Shown here: positions 1-6,669 of the stretch, piece by piece
Layout: each line of letters begins with the position of its first letter
Position numbering within the stretch: the stretch's first letter is position 1
From: Rhizobium sp. Q54
GTDB taxonomy: Bacteria; Pseudomonadota; Alphaproteobacteria; Rhizobiales; Beijerinckiaceae
Direction: 5' to 3'
DNA: 10,784 bases
Assembly (NCBI GenBank): GCA_945901195.1
Contig: CAMDKB010000127.1
Span: 1-10,784, forward strand
The notes under the pieces: model-generated
Databases searched by the model: none
What the model was told of the DNA's origin: nothing
Seen by the model: only the letters and a program-made list of their open reading frames with translations
Translations under genes and position numbers: made by a program

Positions 1-1
1 A

Positions 2-517
2 TCCTACCTGGGCATCAAGGTTCCTGAAATATTTCTTGGCAATACGATTGCAAAGCGTCAGATGTCAATGAAACGGGCCTTTCCCGACGCGCTCGATCTG
101 CTGCTGATTTGCGTCGAATCTGGCATGTCGATCGAACATGCATTGCGTAAGGTTGCCTACGAAATCGCTAGCCAGTCAGTGCCAATGGCTGAAGAACTTC
201 ATCTTACGACCGCTGAAATGGCCTACCTTCCGGACCGGAGAACTGCGCTTGAAAATTTCGCGCTCCGCACAGGGTTGGAATCCGTTCGCCAGATTGTCAC
301 GGTGCTGATTCAGGCCGAGCGTTACGGCACGCCCCTGGGTCAGGCTCTGCGTGTTGTGTCTCAGGAAAGCCGGGATATGCGCATGATGGAAGCGGAAAAG
401 AAGGCCGCATCCTTGCCGCCGAAACTGACAGTACCCATGATTATTTTCTTCCTGCCGGTTCTTTTCGCCGTGATCCTGACGCCGGCAATCATTCAAATCG
501 GAGCGATCTGGAAGTAA
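2..517 (+). CDS. tadC: TadC, Tad/Flp pilus assembly inner-membrane platform protein (type II secretion F family), 3' part only
   Basis: The reading frame is open from the window edge, so the N-terminus lies outside; 171 codons are visible. The stretch PDALDLLLICVESGMS, following a basic Lys-Arg-Gln segment, is the typical start of the T2SSF domain of TadC-type proteins, and the protein ends in a hydrophobic helix (VPMIIFFLPVLFAVILTPAI) followed by a short polar tail, as in the family. TadB and TadC are known to form the inner-membrane platform that couples the TadA ATPase to Flp pilus assembly. A convergent TadD-like gene follows at 752-1681, which supports the Tad assignment over a general type II secretion GspF. 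The first Met in this frame is at 62, but the homologous sequence clearly begins before it, so 62 is not the start. The TAA stop is at 515-517, and a hairpin lies 36 nt downstream. Confidence 0.88.
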   Translation, partial: SYLGIKVPEIFLGNTIAKRQMSMKRAFPDALDLLLICVESGMSIEHALRKVAYEIASQSVPMAEELHLTTAEMAYLPDRRTALENFALRTGLESVRQIVTVLIQAERYGTPLGQALRVVSQESRDMRMMEAEKKAASLPPKLTVPMIIFFLPVLFAVILTPAIIQIGAIWK

Positions 518-553
518 TTCAATCGCTGGGGGGCATAGCCACCCTTCTCTTCG

Positions 554-579
554 AAGCCGCGGGCTTAACCCCACGGCTT
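554..579 (+). terminator. Imperfect hairpin downstream of tadC, possible terminator
   Basis: AAGCCGCGGG (554-563) and CCCACGGCTT (570-579) pair over nine of ten positions, with one C/A mismatch, around the six-base loop CTTAAC. The hairpin begins 36 nt after the tadC stop. Only three T residues follow before GC-rich sequence, so it is at best a weak intrinsic terminator. It could also act on transcripts arriving from the convergent tadD gene, but no T-run is present on that strand either. Confidence 0.4.
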
Positions 580-617
580 TCGCGCGTGTGACTTAAAGCG
601 AGAAACAAGCTCAATAG

Positions 618-646
618 GCCACGCCAGATCGAGCTCGCTGCGTGGC
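618..646. other. Inverted repeat in the tadC-tadD convergent spacer
   Basis: GCCACGC (618-624) and GCGTGGC (640-646) are perfect 7-bp complements around a 15-base loop that itself contains the palindrome GAGCTC. It lies between the convergent ends of tadC and tadD, where RNA secondary structure often marks transcription ends, but it has no adjacent T-run. I see no gene in 518-751. Function unknown. Confidence 0.25.
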
Positions 647-751
647 GGAGCAGTTATCGTTCTACGTCTGGGTAATAGATTCCAGGATGGCTGCGGACTG
701 AAAGAAAGCTGTTGAGCAAGCGGACCCGTTGGCCAGGGAACCAATTTGAAC

Positions 752-1681
752 CTAACCGCGCTGTCCCTTTGCAGCCGCAGTTTTCTTGGCCCGCGCAGGC
801 TTGCGAGGCTGGCCATCCAGTCCCTGGATTTCGCGCCACGTGTTGGACTGCGCGATCATGCTGCGGATGGACGCCACATTGGCCGTTGCATCTGCTGGCG
901 TCAGGACTTTCCGCAAGACATCTTCAGCCTCTGCAAACTTGCCTTGAAGGGCAAGAACCAGAGCAAGATTTTGACGAACCCTTGTGTTGGCGCGCGGATG
1001 ATCAGAGGCCTGTCGCAAGACCCGCTCGCCTTCTGTCAACTGGCGGCTGAGCGCATAGGAAAGACCGAGGTTGGAAAGCACTGAGGGCTCGCCGGGTGCG
1101 ACTTTCAAGGCCTCGTTGTAATATTGTTGCGCAAGGGTATGATTGCCAGTCTGATCGGCAATAGATCCCTGTGTCGACATGATCGACCAATTTGGTTTTT
1201 CAGGAACCTGCGCGCGCTCAAGAACTTGGGCGGCTTCCTGGAATTTGCCGGCGTCCGCCAGCGCTTTGCCATAGGATGCCAATATTTCCAGATCGTTCGG
1301 ACTCTTGATTGCAAGGCGTTGGAGCACGGCAATAGCTTGGTCATGCCGGTGCACAGCGCGCAAGCCCAGCGCATAATTCATGGCTGTTTTCTTGTCATCC
1401 TGCTGCCGTTCATAGCGGGATGCCCATTCGCTGACAAAGCGCTGTTGACCCAACTGATCAGTTGGCACTTCAACAGCAGCAGAGCCTGTTGAGCCAGTGA
1501 CGTCGCCGATGGACGCTGTGACATCGCTCAGTTTTTTGCAGGCGCTAAACTGAAAACACAAGCTTATCGACACAATAAGCGCGCAGCTGCGCATAAGCCT
1601 GGCCCGTTTGGGTCCCCACGCATTGGAAAGGGGCATTTTCTGTTCAGAAATTCTTATCATTTTCGCGCCCGCGCCTTGCAT
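752..1681 (-). CDS. tadD: TadD-like tetratricopeptide-repeat lipoprotein of the Tad pilus locus
   Basis: From the first ATG (1681) the product is 309 residues. A basic N-terminal region (KRARLMRS) leads into a hydrophobic stretch ending at Cys48 in the sequence QFSACKK, which fits a lipoprotein signal with a slightly atypical lipobox (Phe at -3). A start at Met30 (1594) would give a compact signal, MRSCALIVSISLCFQFSAC, so the start is uncertain; Met8 and Met16 are also possible. Residues about 96-260 form tandem TPR-like helix pairs, for example YYNEALKVAPGEPSVLSNLG at 187-206. The C-terminus is a Lys/Arg/Ala-rich tail (PRKPARAKKTAAAKGQRG). TadD proteins are outer-membrane-associated TPR lipoproteins required for Flp pilus biogenesis. 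The convergent tadC end at 517 supports the role. No clear terminator follows the TAG at 752-754. Confidence 0.8.
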   Translation of the reverse strand: MQGAGAKMIRISEQKMPLSNAWGPKRARLMRSCALIVSISLCFQFSACKKLSDVTASIGDVTGSTGSAAVEVPTDQLGQQRFVSEWASRYERQQDDKKTAMNYALGLRAVHRHDQAIAVLQRLAIKSPNDLEILASYGKALADAGKFQEAAQVLERAQVPEKPNWSIMSTQGSIADQTGNHTLAQQYYNEALKVAPGEPSVLSNLGLSYALSRQLTEGERVLRQASDHPRANTRVRQNLALVLALQGKFAEAEDVLRKVLTPADATANVASIRSMIAQSNTWREIQGLDGQPRKPARAKKTAAAKGQRG

Positions 1682-1763
1682 GGCCTCAAGCTTCGATCAA
1701 TAAAGCGTTAACCCTAACCGTTCGTTAAGAGCGCGGGGTCCGCATTCCCCCGGGAGAAAAAAG
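1682..1763. promoter_or_regulatory. Divergent promoter region between tadD and the M17 aminopeptidase, with TTAA half-sites
   Basis: These 82 bp must hold the promoters of both divergent genes. In the middle are GTTAACC (1707-1713), CTAACC (1714-1719) and GTTAAG (1724-1729). TTAACC-type sequences are the half-site of the alphaproteobacterial cell-cycle regulator CtrA, whose full site is TTAA-N7-TTAA. The spacing here does not match a full site, so CtrA binding is only a suggestion. The aminopeptidase has a good Shine-Dalgarno, GGGAG at 1752-1756, seven bases before its ATG. Confidence 0.4.
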
Positions 1764-3155
1764 ATGAACGACTTGTTCGCAAAGCCAGGCAAGGGCGCAT
1801 CGCCAATCTATTTCGTTACGCCACGCACGTGGGATGGCATCAGACAGCGCATTCCGGACGAGGTGAGCGCGCTTGCTGCGGCAACTGGCTTCTCAGGGCA
1901 GTCCGGCCGGCACGTTCTTGGGAGCCACGGACGCAAGCAAGGGAAAATCGTGCTACTTGGCGTGGATGAGCTGGATGCCCCCGGCCGTGATGGCTTTCTG
2001 GCTGGAAAATTGGTCGCAGCCCTGCCAGCCGGCGAATATTCGTTGGCCAATGAACCGCCAGGTGGCAAGGCAGCTCTGGCGGATGCCGCGCTAGGCTGGC
2101 TTCTGAGCGCCTACCGGTTCACGCGCTATCGTAACTCGCCGGATGCATTGCCACAGCTCGTCGCACCGGAAGGCGTAGATGCAGCGCGAATCAGCCGCAT
2201 TGCCAGCGGTGTGTGGCTGGCTCGGGATCTCATCCACACCCCGGCAAATGATATGGGCCCGCAAGCTCTGGAAGACGCCGCATTGGCGGTTGCCAAGAAA
2301 TACCGGGCCAAAGTGAAGACAATCGGCGGTGACGCACTTTTAAAACAGAATTTTCCGCTCATCCATGCTGTTGGCCGGGCCGGGCCGCAGGAGCCGCGGC
2401 TCGTCGATTTCACCTGGGGAGTGGCTAACGCTCCGAAAATCACGCTCGTTGGTAAAGGCGTGTGCTTTGATACCGGTGGCCTCGATATCAAACCGTCTTC
2501 AGCCATGCTGATGATGAAAAAAGATATGGCCGGGGCAGCAACTGCCCTTGGCTTGGCGCAAATGATTATGGACGCGAAGCTGAAAGTAAGGTTGCGCGTC
2601 TTGTTGCCGATAGTCGAAAACTCCTTGTCCAGCAATTCTTTCCGTCCAGGAGATGTTTATCCATCGCGCAAGGGCATTACCGTTGAAATTGGCAATACTG
2701 ACGCAGAAGGGCGTCTTATCCTAGCTGATGCCCTCGCTCTTGCTGATGATGAAGAGCCGGAGCTGTTGTTTGACTTTGCGACTCTGACCGGCGCGGCGCG
2801 CGTCGCCATGGGGCCAGATCTGCCACCATTTTTTTGTACAAGCGATGACGTTGCCAGCGACATTGCCGCCCATGGCATGTCTGTAGCCGATCCTGTTTGG
2901 CGGCTGCCATTGTGGGCGCCTTACGAATCCATGCTTGCCAGCAAGATCGCTGACACCAATAATGTATCGAGTGGCCCGTTTGCAGGTTCCATCACCGCAG
3001 CATTATTTTTGAAAAAGTTTGTAACCAAAGCAAAAGCCTGGGCGCATTTCGACATTTACGCCTGGAATCCTGCCACCAAACCCGGGCGGCCTGAAGGAGC
3101 CGAGGCCCAGACAGCGCGCTTGTTATATGATCTGCTGGAAAAGAAGTACGGCTGA
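1764..3155 (+). CDS. Leucyl aminopeptidase family protein (peptidase family M17), cytosolic di-zinc aminopeptidase
   Basis: The 463-residue protein has the full M17 catalytic C-terminal domain. VGKGVCFDTGG (229-239) supplies the metal ligands Lys231 and Asp236. Lys243 matches the catalytic Lys, MKKDMAG supplies Asp254, and the family signature NTDAEGRLILADAL (311-324) supplies Asp313, Glu315 and the catalytic Arg317. All residues equivalent to E. coli PepA Lys270, Asp275, Lys282, Asp293, Asp332, Glu334 and Arg336 are therefore present, which predicts an active enzyme releasing N-terminal residues from peptides. The first ~150 residues, an M17 N-terminal-like domain, are divergent. There is no signal peptide. 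The start is supported by GGGAG seven bases upstream. It is a PepA relative rather than clearly PepA, so no symbol is given. It is divergent from tadD, an arrangement I associate with Rhizobiales. Confidence 0.93.
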   Translation: MNDLFAKPGKGASPIYFVTPRTWDGIRQRIPDEVSALAAATGFSGQSGRHVLGSHGRKQGKIVLLGVDELDAPGRDGFLAGKLVAALPAGEYSLANEPPGGKAALADAALGWLLSAYRFTRYRNSPDALPQLVAPEGVDAARISRIASGVWLARDLIHTPANDMGPQALEDAALAVAKKYRAKVKTIGGDALLKQNFPLIHAVGRAGPQEPRLVDFTWGVANAPKITLVGKGVCFDTGGLDIKPSSAMLMMKKDMAGAATALGLAQMIMDAKLKVRLRVLLPIVENSLSSNSFRPGDVYPSRKGITVEIGNTDAEGRLILADALALADDEEPELLFDFATLTGAARVAMGPDLPPFFCTSDDVASDIAAHGMSVADPVWRLPLWAPYESMLASKIADTNNVSSGPFAGSITAALFLKKFVTKAKAWAHFDIYAWNPATKPGRPEGAEAQTARLLYDLLEKKYG

Positions 3156-3171
3156 GCGACACTATATGCCA

Positions 3172-3199
3172 ACAGCAATCAGATTTGTCTTATTGCTGT
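3172..3199. other. Perfect 8-bp inverted repeat after the M17 gene
   Basis: ACAGCAAT (3172-3179) and ATTGCTGT (3192-3199) form a perfect stem with a 12-base loop, 17 nt after the aminopeptidase stop. No T-run follows, so it is a poor intrinsic terminator; it may be a transcript-end hairpin. The rest of the 3156-3372 spacer, between this gene and the convergent Mrr-like gene, shows no convincing gene in any frame. Confidence 0.3.
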
Positions 3200-3372
3200 G
3201 GCAAGTGATGCGCGGGATGTTTCGCTTGGGCCCACGGGTCAATCTAAGCGCCCTCGCTATTGCGCGATACGTTACGCGGGCGGCAAAAGCCTCACACGGT
3301 TTCAATTTCCCTGTCAGGCACAAGTACGCGCCTCAGGGGTATCTGTTGCCGGTATTTCAAAGCCAGTTTGTC

Positions 3373-4311
3373 TTAATATTTCTGGATAAGTTCTATCAGC
3401 TCCACGCCAGTCACAAGTTTTAGATTCCCCCTCGTACGGGCAAACTCCCGTGCCGAAGACGTATAATTGCCCGTCGTGATGAATATTCCGGCATCTCGCT
3501 CATGCACCATGGCGTAGAAGGCTTTTACGGGGTCAGCGCCAATATTGGCTTCGTGCGCCTTTACCTGAATTTTGATGATCGGCGGCTCGATTCCCAACTC
3601 ATCACGATGAGCGATGACATCTATGCCATCATCGCGCACAGCTCGTGTTGTATTGGCTTTGTAACCCATCGCACGAAAGAGTTCTGCAACAAACGGCTCC
3701 AGGGGATAGCCCTTCAGTTCCGCACGAAGTTTCCTGGCGATAAAGTCAATCGTCGTCTCATTGATATCGCGCAGGACGATATCTTCGCTTTCGTCCAGTA
3801 CTTCGGTCCGGTCTGCAAGACTAGCCTTGCATTCGGAAAAACGCGCGCGGAATTCCGCAGCAAAGGAGGAAACCTCAAACAGGGTCAGCGCTGATCCCAA
3901 CTCGTAGAGGGCGCCTTGCGTAAAGGCATCCCGACTCAAGCTCGTGTGTCAGGTCACTCTGCGGCGATGCGAGAAATCGCTGTCGCCTTCCAACTCGTAA
4001 ACATAGGGACCGCTGATCGTTCCCCAATGCAATGTGCGGTCAGCCTTGCGCGGATAAATCACATGTTCGCCGATCCGCATCTCGTGCACGAACCTGTAAA
4101 GCTGTCCCGCACGTATGGGGATAGCCGCCGCGCTGCTTGCCCCGGTCATCTTCGCAACGATTTCGCGAAATGCCCGGCGAGATGGCGGCAAACCACTGAC
4201 GTCGCCCTCAACATCTGAAGAACTGATAGCGACCTGGCATCGATCAATAAAAATAGCATCGGCCTGACCGACATTGCCGGCCCTGACCGCCCAAATTCGA
4301 CGGTGATTCAT
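3373..4311 (-). pseudogene. Mrr-like restriction endonuclease interrupted by an in-frame TGA at codon 121
   Basis: Two minus-strand pieces, 4311-3949 and 3939-3373, lie in the same frame, separated by a TGA (3951-3949) and three sense codons. Together they make one gene of 313 codons. The N-terminal part contains IWAVRAG (6-12) and QLYRFVHEMRIGEHVIYP (70-87), the N-terminal module I recall from Mrr-type restriction proteins. The C-terminal part is a complete Mrr_cat nuclease domain: EPFVAELFRAMGY (205-217), DDGIDVIA with catalytic Asp231, and IKIQVKAHE with Gln249 and Lys251. Relatives as I remember them read through HRR-x-VxW into a PR-x-x-FxQGALYELGSA linker, so TGA sits where Trp (TGG) is expected. 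The likely start is ATG 4311, giving MNHRRIWAVRAG; a GTG at 4347 would add 12 residues. The linker segment could restart at TTG 3939, but no Shine-Dalgarno is visible. The role would be cleavage of foreign, probably modified, DNA. It is a probable pseudogene; readthrough or a base-call error are alternatives. Confidence 0.85.
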
Positions 4312-4380
4312 AATATGCCCCACGTATCCCCACCGCAGATCAAACACACTGCCGATTAATACGCGTTCAAGGGCGAAGAC

Positions 4381-4455
4381 ATTTGATCCATGGTAGGGAT
4401 TTATGATGATAGCTTCAAATTACGTAAAAAATCTTTATTATCATATACTTGACTT
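4381..4455 (-). promoter_or_regulatory. AT-rich leader upstream of the Mrr-like gene
   Basis: This segment is clearly richer in A and T than the flanking genes, with runs such as TACGTAAAAAATCTTTATTA. It is the natural place for the promoter of the minus-strand nuclease gene. On the minus strand TATGATAAT resembles an extended -10 element, but I find no convincing -35 at the right distance. ATTTGA (4381-4386) and TCAAAT (4415-4420) form a spaced inverted repeat that could be an operator or chance. The remainder of 4348-4529 shows no gene. Confidence 0.35.
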
Positions 4456-4529
4456 TATCTTGGACAGATCGGGCGCCTGCAGCCGATCCTCGCGGTCAAC
4501 CGTTTTTCTGCTTTATTGGTAAGCAGCCC

Positions 4530-6461
4530 CTAAACTGTAACCTGTGCGCCCAGTTCAACGACGCGGTCTGAGGGAATCGCGAAGAAGTCCGTCGCGTTTG
4601 CAGACTGGCGCGACAATGTCACGTACAGTTTGTCCTGCCAGGCAGGCATACCCGAATGGGAAGACGTTTTCAGCGTCCGCCGGCCCAGGAAAAATGATGT
4701 CGTCATGATATCGAACTTAAGGCCTTGCTTGCGCAGCCCTGCCAGCGCCGCTGGAACACGTGGACTTTCCATAAAGCCAAAATGCATCCGGACAATCGTA
4801 AAATCGTCTGACAACCGCTCGATTTCGCAGCGCTTGGCAGGATTGACCCTTGGGCTGTCTTCAGTTGCGACAGATACAATCAAGATACGCTCATGCAAGA
4901 TCTTGTTGTGCTTGAGATTGTGCATCAGCGCAGCCGGCGCAACTTCTGCGGTACTGGTCAGGAATATGGCCGTGCCGGAAACTCGCGTAGGCTTGGATTT
5001 CTGCAGCATACGAATGAGGTCAACCGTAGGAATCGATCCGCGCCGGGTCTTGCCTTCAAGGATGCGAGAGCCGCGCCGCCATGTCCACATGATCGTGATC
5101 ATGGCCAGTCCGATGAGCACCGGAACAAAACCGCCATCGAACAGCTTGAGAAGGTTCGAGGCGAAGAACGCGACTTCCATGGTGAGAAAAATGGCAACAA
5201 CAAGTGCGCTGATCCAGAGCGGCCAGCGCCAGAGTTTCCAGAAAATAAAGAACACGAGGCACGAATCGACAACCATGGAGGCTGTCACGGCAATGCCATA
5301 AGCCGACGCCAGTTTGCTCGACGAGCCAAACACGAGGACAAGCAGCAAAACCCCGATCAAAAGGATCGTATTGACCTTGGGGACATAGATCTGCCCTTCC
5401 TGCTGATCCGACGTATGCTGGATTTCAAGCCGTGGCAGCAACCCAAGCTGGATCGCCTGCCGGGCAAGAGAGTATGCGCCCGTAATTGTTGCCTGACTTG
5501 CGATCACTGTCGCCAGCGTTGCCAGCAGAACCAGCGGCAGGCGCAAAACGTCCGGCGCCATCAGGAAGAACGGGCTTTCCAGCGTTTCGGGCTTGCCAAT
5601 CAACATCGCGCCCTGCCCCAGATAATTTAGCAGCAGCGAAGGCAAAACCACGAGCACCCATGCAAACTGAATGGGTTTTTTACCAAAATGTCCCATGTCG
5701 GCATACAAGGCTTCTGCGCCGGTAACGGCCAGAAAAACGCTCCCCATCACGACAAAGCTGAGCTGTCCGTGAGCGAATAGAAAACGCACGCCATTGATAG
5801 GGTTAAGGGCATGCAGAATTTGCAGGCCATCGCCGATATGCATGATGCCCAGTACACCCAGGGTGACAAACCAGACCAGCATGATCGGCGAAAACCATGC
5901 CGCGACCTTGTGCGTACCGCTCCTTTGGACAAGGAACAACGAACACAAGATAACCATGGTCGCGTGCACAATGTAAGGCTCGAAGAAAGGTGCGACGATC
6001 TTCAGGCCTTCCAGCGCCGAAAGCACCGAAATGGCCGGGGTGATCATGGCATCCCCCGCAAAAAGCGCCGCGCCTATCAGACCCAGCACAAGCACCGGCG
6101 TTGCCCTGTTTCCAAGTATCTGGCTCACCAGCGCCATCAATGCGAGAGTCCCGCCTTCGCCCTTGTTGTCAGCGCGCAGGATGAACACGACGTATTTGAT
6201 GGTGACGATCAGAAACAGCGCCCAGACCAACAAGGACACGATGCCCACCACGTCACTGGTGAATCCAGCTCCAGCGCTTTTGGTATGAACGAGGGATTCA
6301 CGCAGCGCATAAAGCGGAGACGTGCCGATGTCCCCGTAAACGACGCCAATCGACCCAAAGCCCAGCGTGGCCAAGCTGGCCTTCTTGGTATGGGAATCGC
6401 CACCCGCGTCAGAACCACCGGGAAGCGGCGCTATAGCCTCGAGCGTATTTTCATTTGTCAT
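4530..6461 (-). CDS. kup: Kup (TrkD) low-affinity potassium uptake permease
   Basis: The 643-residue length is normal for the KUP/HAK/KT family. After a ~30-residue hydrophilic N-terminus the first membrane segment carries the hallmark GSIGVVYGDIGTSPLYALRE (36-55). About twelve hydrophobic segments follow up to about residue 460, for example AVTGAEALYADMGHFGKKPI with a family-typical acidic/Gly pattern. The C-terminal ~170 residues are cytosolic and end in DFFAIPSDRVVELGAQV, the usual Kup terminus. Kup imports K+ with H+ at the inner membrane. The ATG at 6461 has no strong Shine-Dalgarno. It is divergent from hrpB across a 208-bp spacer. Downstream, CTGCTT and AAGCAG (4508-4526) can pair, but the T-run lies on the wrong side for a terminator of this strand. 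No damage is seen. Confidence 0.96.
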   Translation of the reverse strand: MTNENTLEAIAPLPGGSDAGGDSHTKKASLATLGFGSIGVVYGDIGTSPLYALRESLVHTKSAGAGFTSDVVGIVSLLVWALFLIVTIKYVVFILRADNKGEGGTLALMALVSQILGNRATPVLVLGLIGAALFAGDAMITPAISVLSALEGLKIVAPFFEPYIVHATMVILCSLFLVQRSGTHKVAAWFSPIMLVWFVTLGVLGIMHIGDGLQILHALNPINGVRFLFAHGQLSFVVMGSVFLAVTGAEALYADMGHFGKKPIQFAWVLVVLPSLLLNYLGQGAMLIGKPETLESPFFLMAPDVLRLPLVLLATLATVIASQATITGAYSLARQAIQLGLLPRLEIQHTSDQQEGQIYVPKVNTILLIGVLLLVLVFGSSSKLASAYGIAVTASMVVDSCLVFFIFWKLWRWPLWISALVVAIFLTMEVAFFASNLLKLFDGGFVPVLIGLAMITIMWTWRRGSRILEGKTRRGSIPTVDLIRMLQKSKPTRVSGTAIFLTSTAEVAPAALMHNLKHNKILHERILIVSVATEDSPRVNPAKRCEIERLSDDFTIVRMHFGFMESPRVPAALAGLRKQGLKFDIMTTSFFLGRRTLKTSSHSGMPAWQDKLYVTLSRQSANATDFFAIPSDRVVELGAQVTV

Positions 6462-6669
6462 GGCACTGAACCAACACGCGCATCATTCGTTCCGAAATGC
6501 CTCGCTGGGACACCAGCAGATGGGTAGATCAACACGATCCCTCCGGAAGCTATGATACCGGTTGCGGCCCCGCCTTTACATTGTCCCTGCCCCGAGCGAA
6601 AGAGGTGGTATCACGGAGCCCGCAACCTGCGTATTGCCGGCTTCCCGGCTTCCTGCCAGAAAGCGGGGA
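6462..6669. promoter_or_regulatory. Divergent spacer between kup and hrpB
   Basis: This spacer must hold the promoters of kup (leftward) and hrpB (rightward). No clear -35/-10 pair can be defended by eye. An open frame from TTG 6562 runs into hrpB without a stop, but its 36 extra residues (Pro/Arg-rich) are unlike HrpB N-termini and partly encode a palindromic element, so it is treated as non-coding. The only structured element seen is the hairpin at 6644-6668. Confidence 0.4.
6644..6668. repeat. Imperfect palindrome just upstream of hrpB, resembling dispersed intergenic palindromic repeats
   Basis: CCCGGCTTCCTG (6644-6655) pairs with CAGAAAGCGGGG (6657-6668) with two mismatches. Read on the minus strand, GTCATTCCCCGCTTTC followed by GGAAGCCGGGAA resembles the short dispersed palindromes common between genes in many proteobacteria. 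The 3' arm contains the only Shine-Dalgarno-like GGGG near the hrpB start. No second copy occurs in this window, so its repeat status is inferred from form alone. Confidence 0.4.

Noticed and set aside
3127..3423. 98-codon plus-strand ORF after the M17 gene
   Set aside because: It starts inside the aminopeptidase, overlaps the end of the Mrr-like gene, has no Shine-Dalgarno and resembles no family I know.
3373..3939. Separate small restriction nuclease gene starting at TTG 3939
   Set aside because: Its N-terminus (SRDAFTQGALYELGSA) is the internal linker of a longer protein whose first part lies immediately upstream in the same frame; no Shine-Dalgarno precedes the TTG.
3940..3960. Frameshift as the cause of the split Mrr-like gene
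   Set aside because: The two pieces share one frame (3949 and 3937 differ by 12 bases), so a substitution to TGA is sufficient.
4508..4526. Possible kup terminator, CTGCTT/AAGCAG hairpin
   Set aside because: On the kup strand the hairpin is followed by A residues, not T; the T-run lies on the other side, and the stem is only 6 bp.
4630..6527. Long plus-strand ORFs opposite kup (4630-5301, 4893-5630, 5811-6527)
   Set aside because: They are antisense to a full-length, well-conserved kup, and their translations have low-complexity, charge-rich composition typical of antisense frames.
6562..6669. Longer HrpB from TTG 6562
   Set aside because: The extra 36 residues are Pro/Arg-rich, do not resemble HrpB N-termini and are partly encoded by a palindrome.
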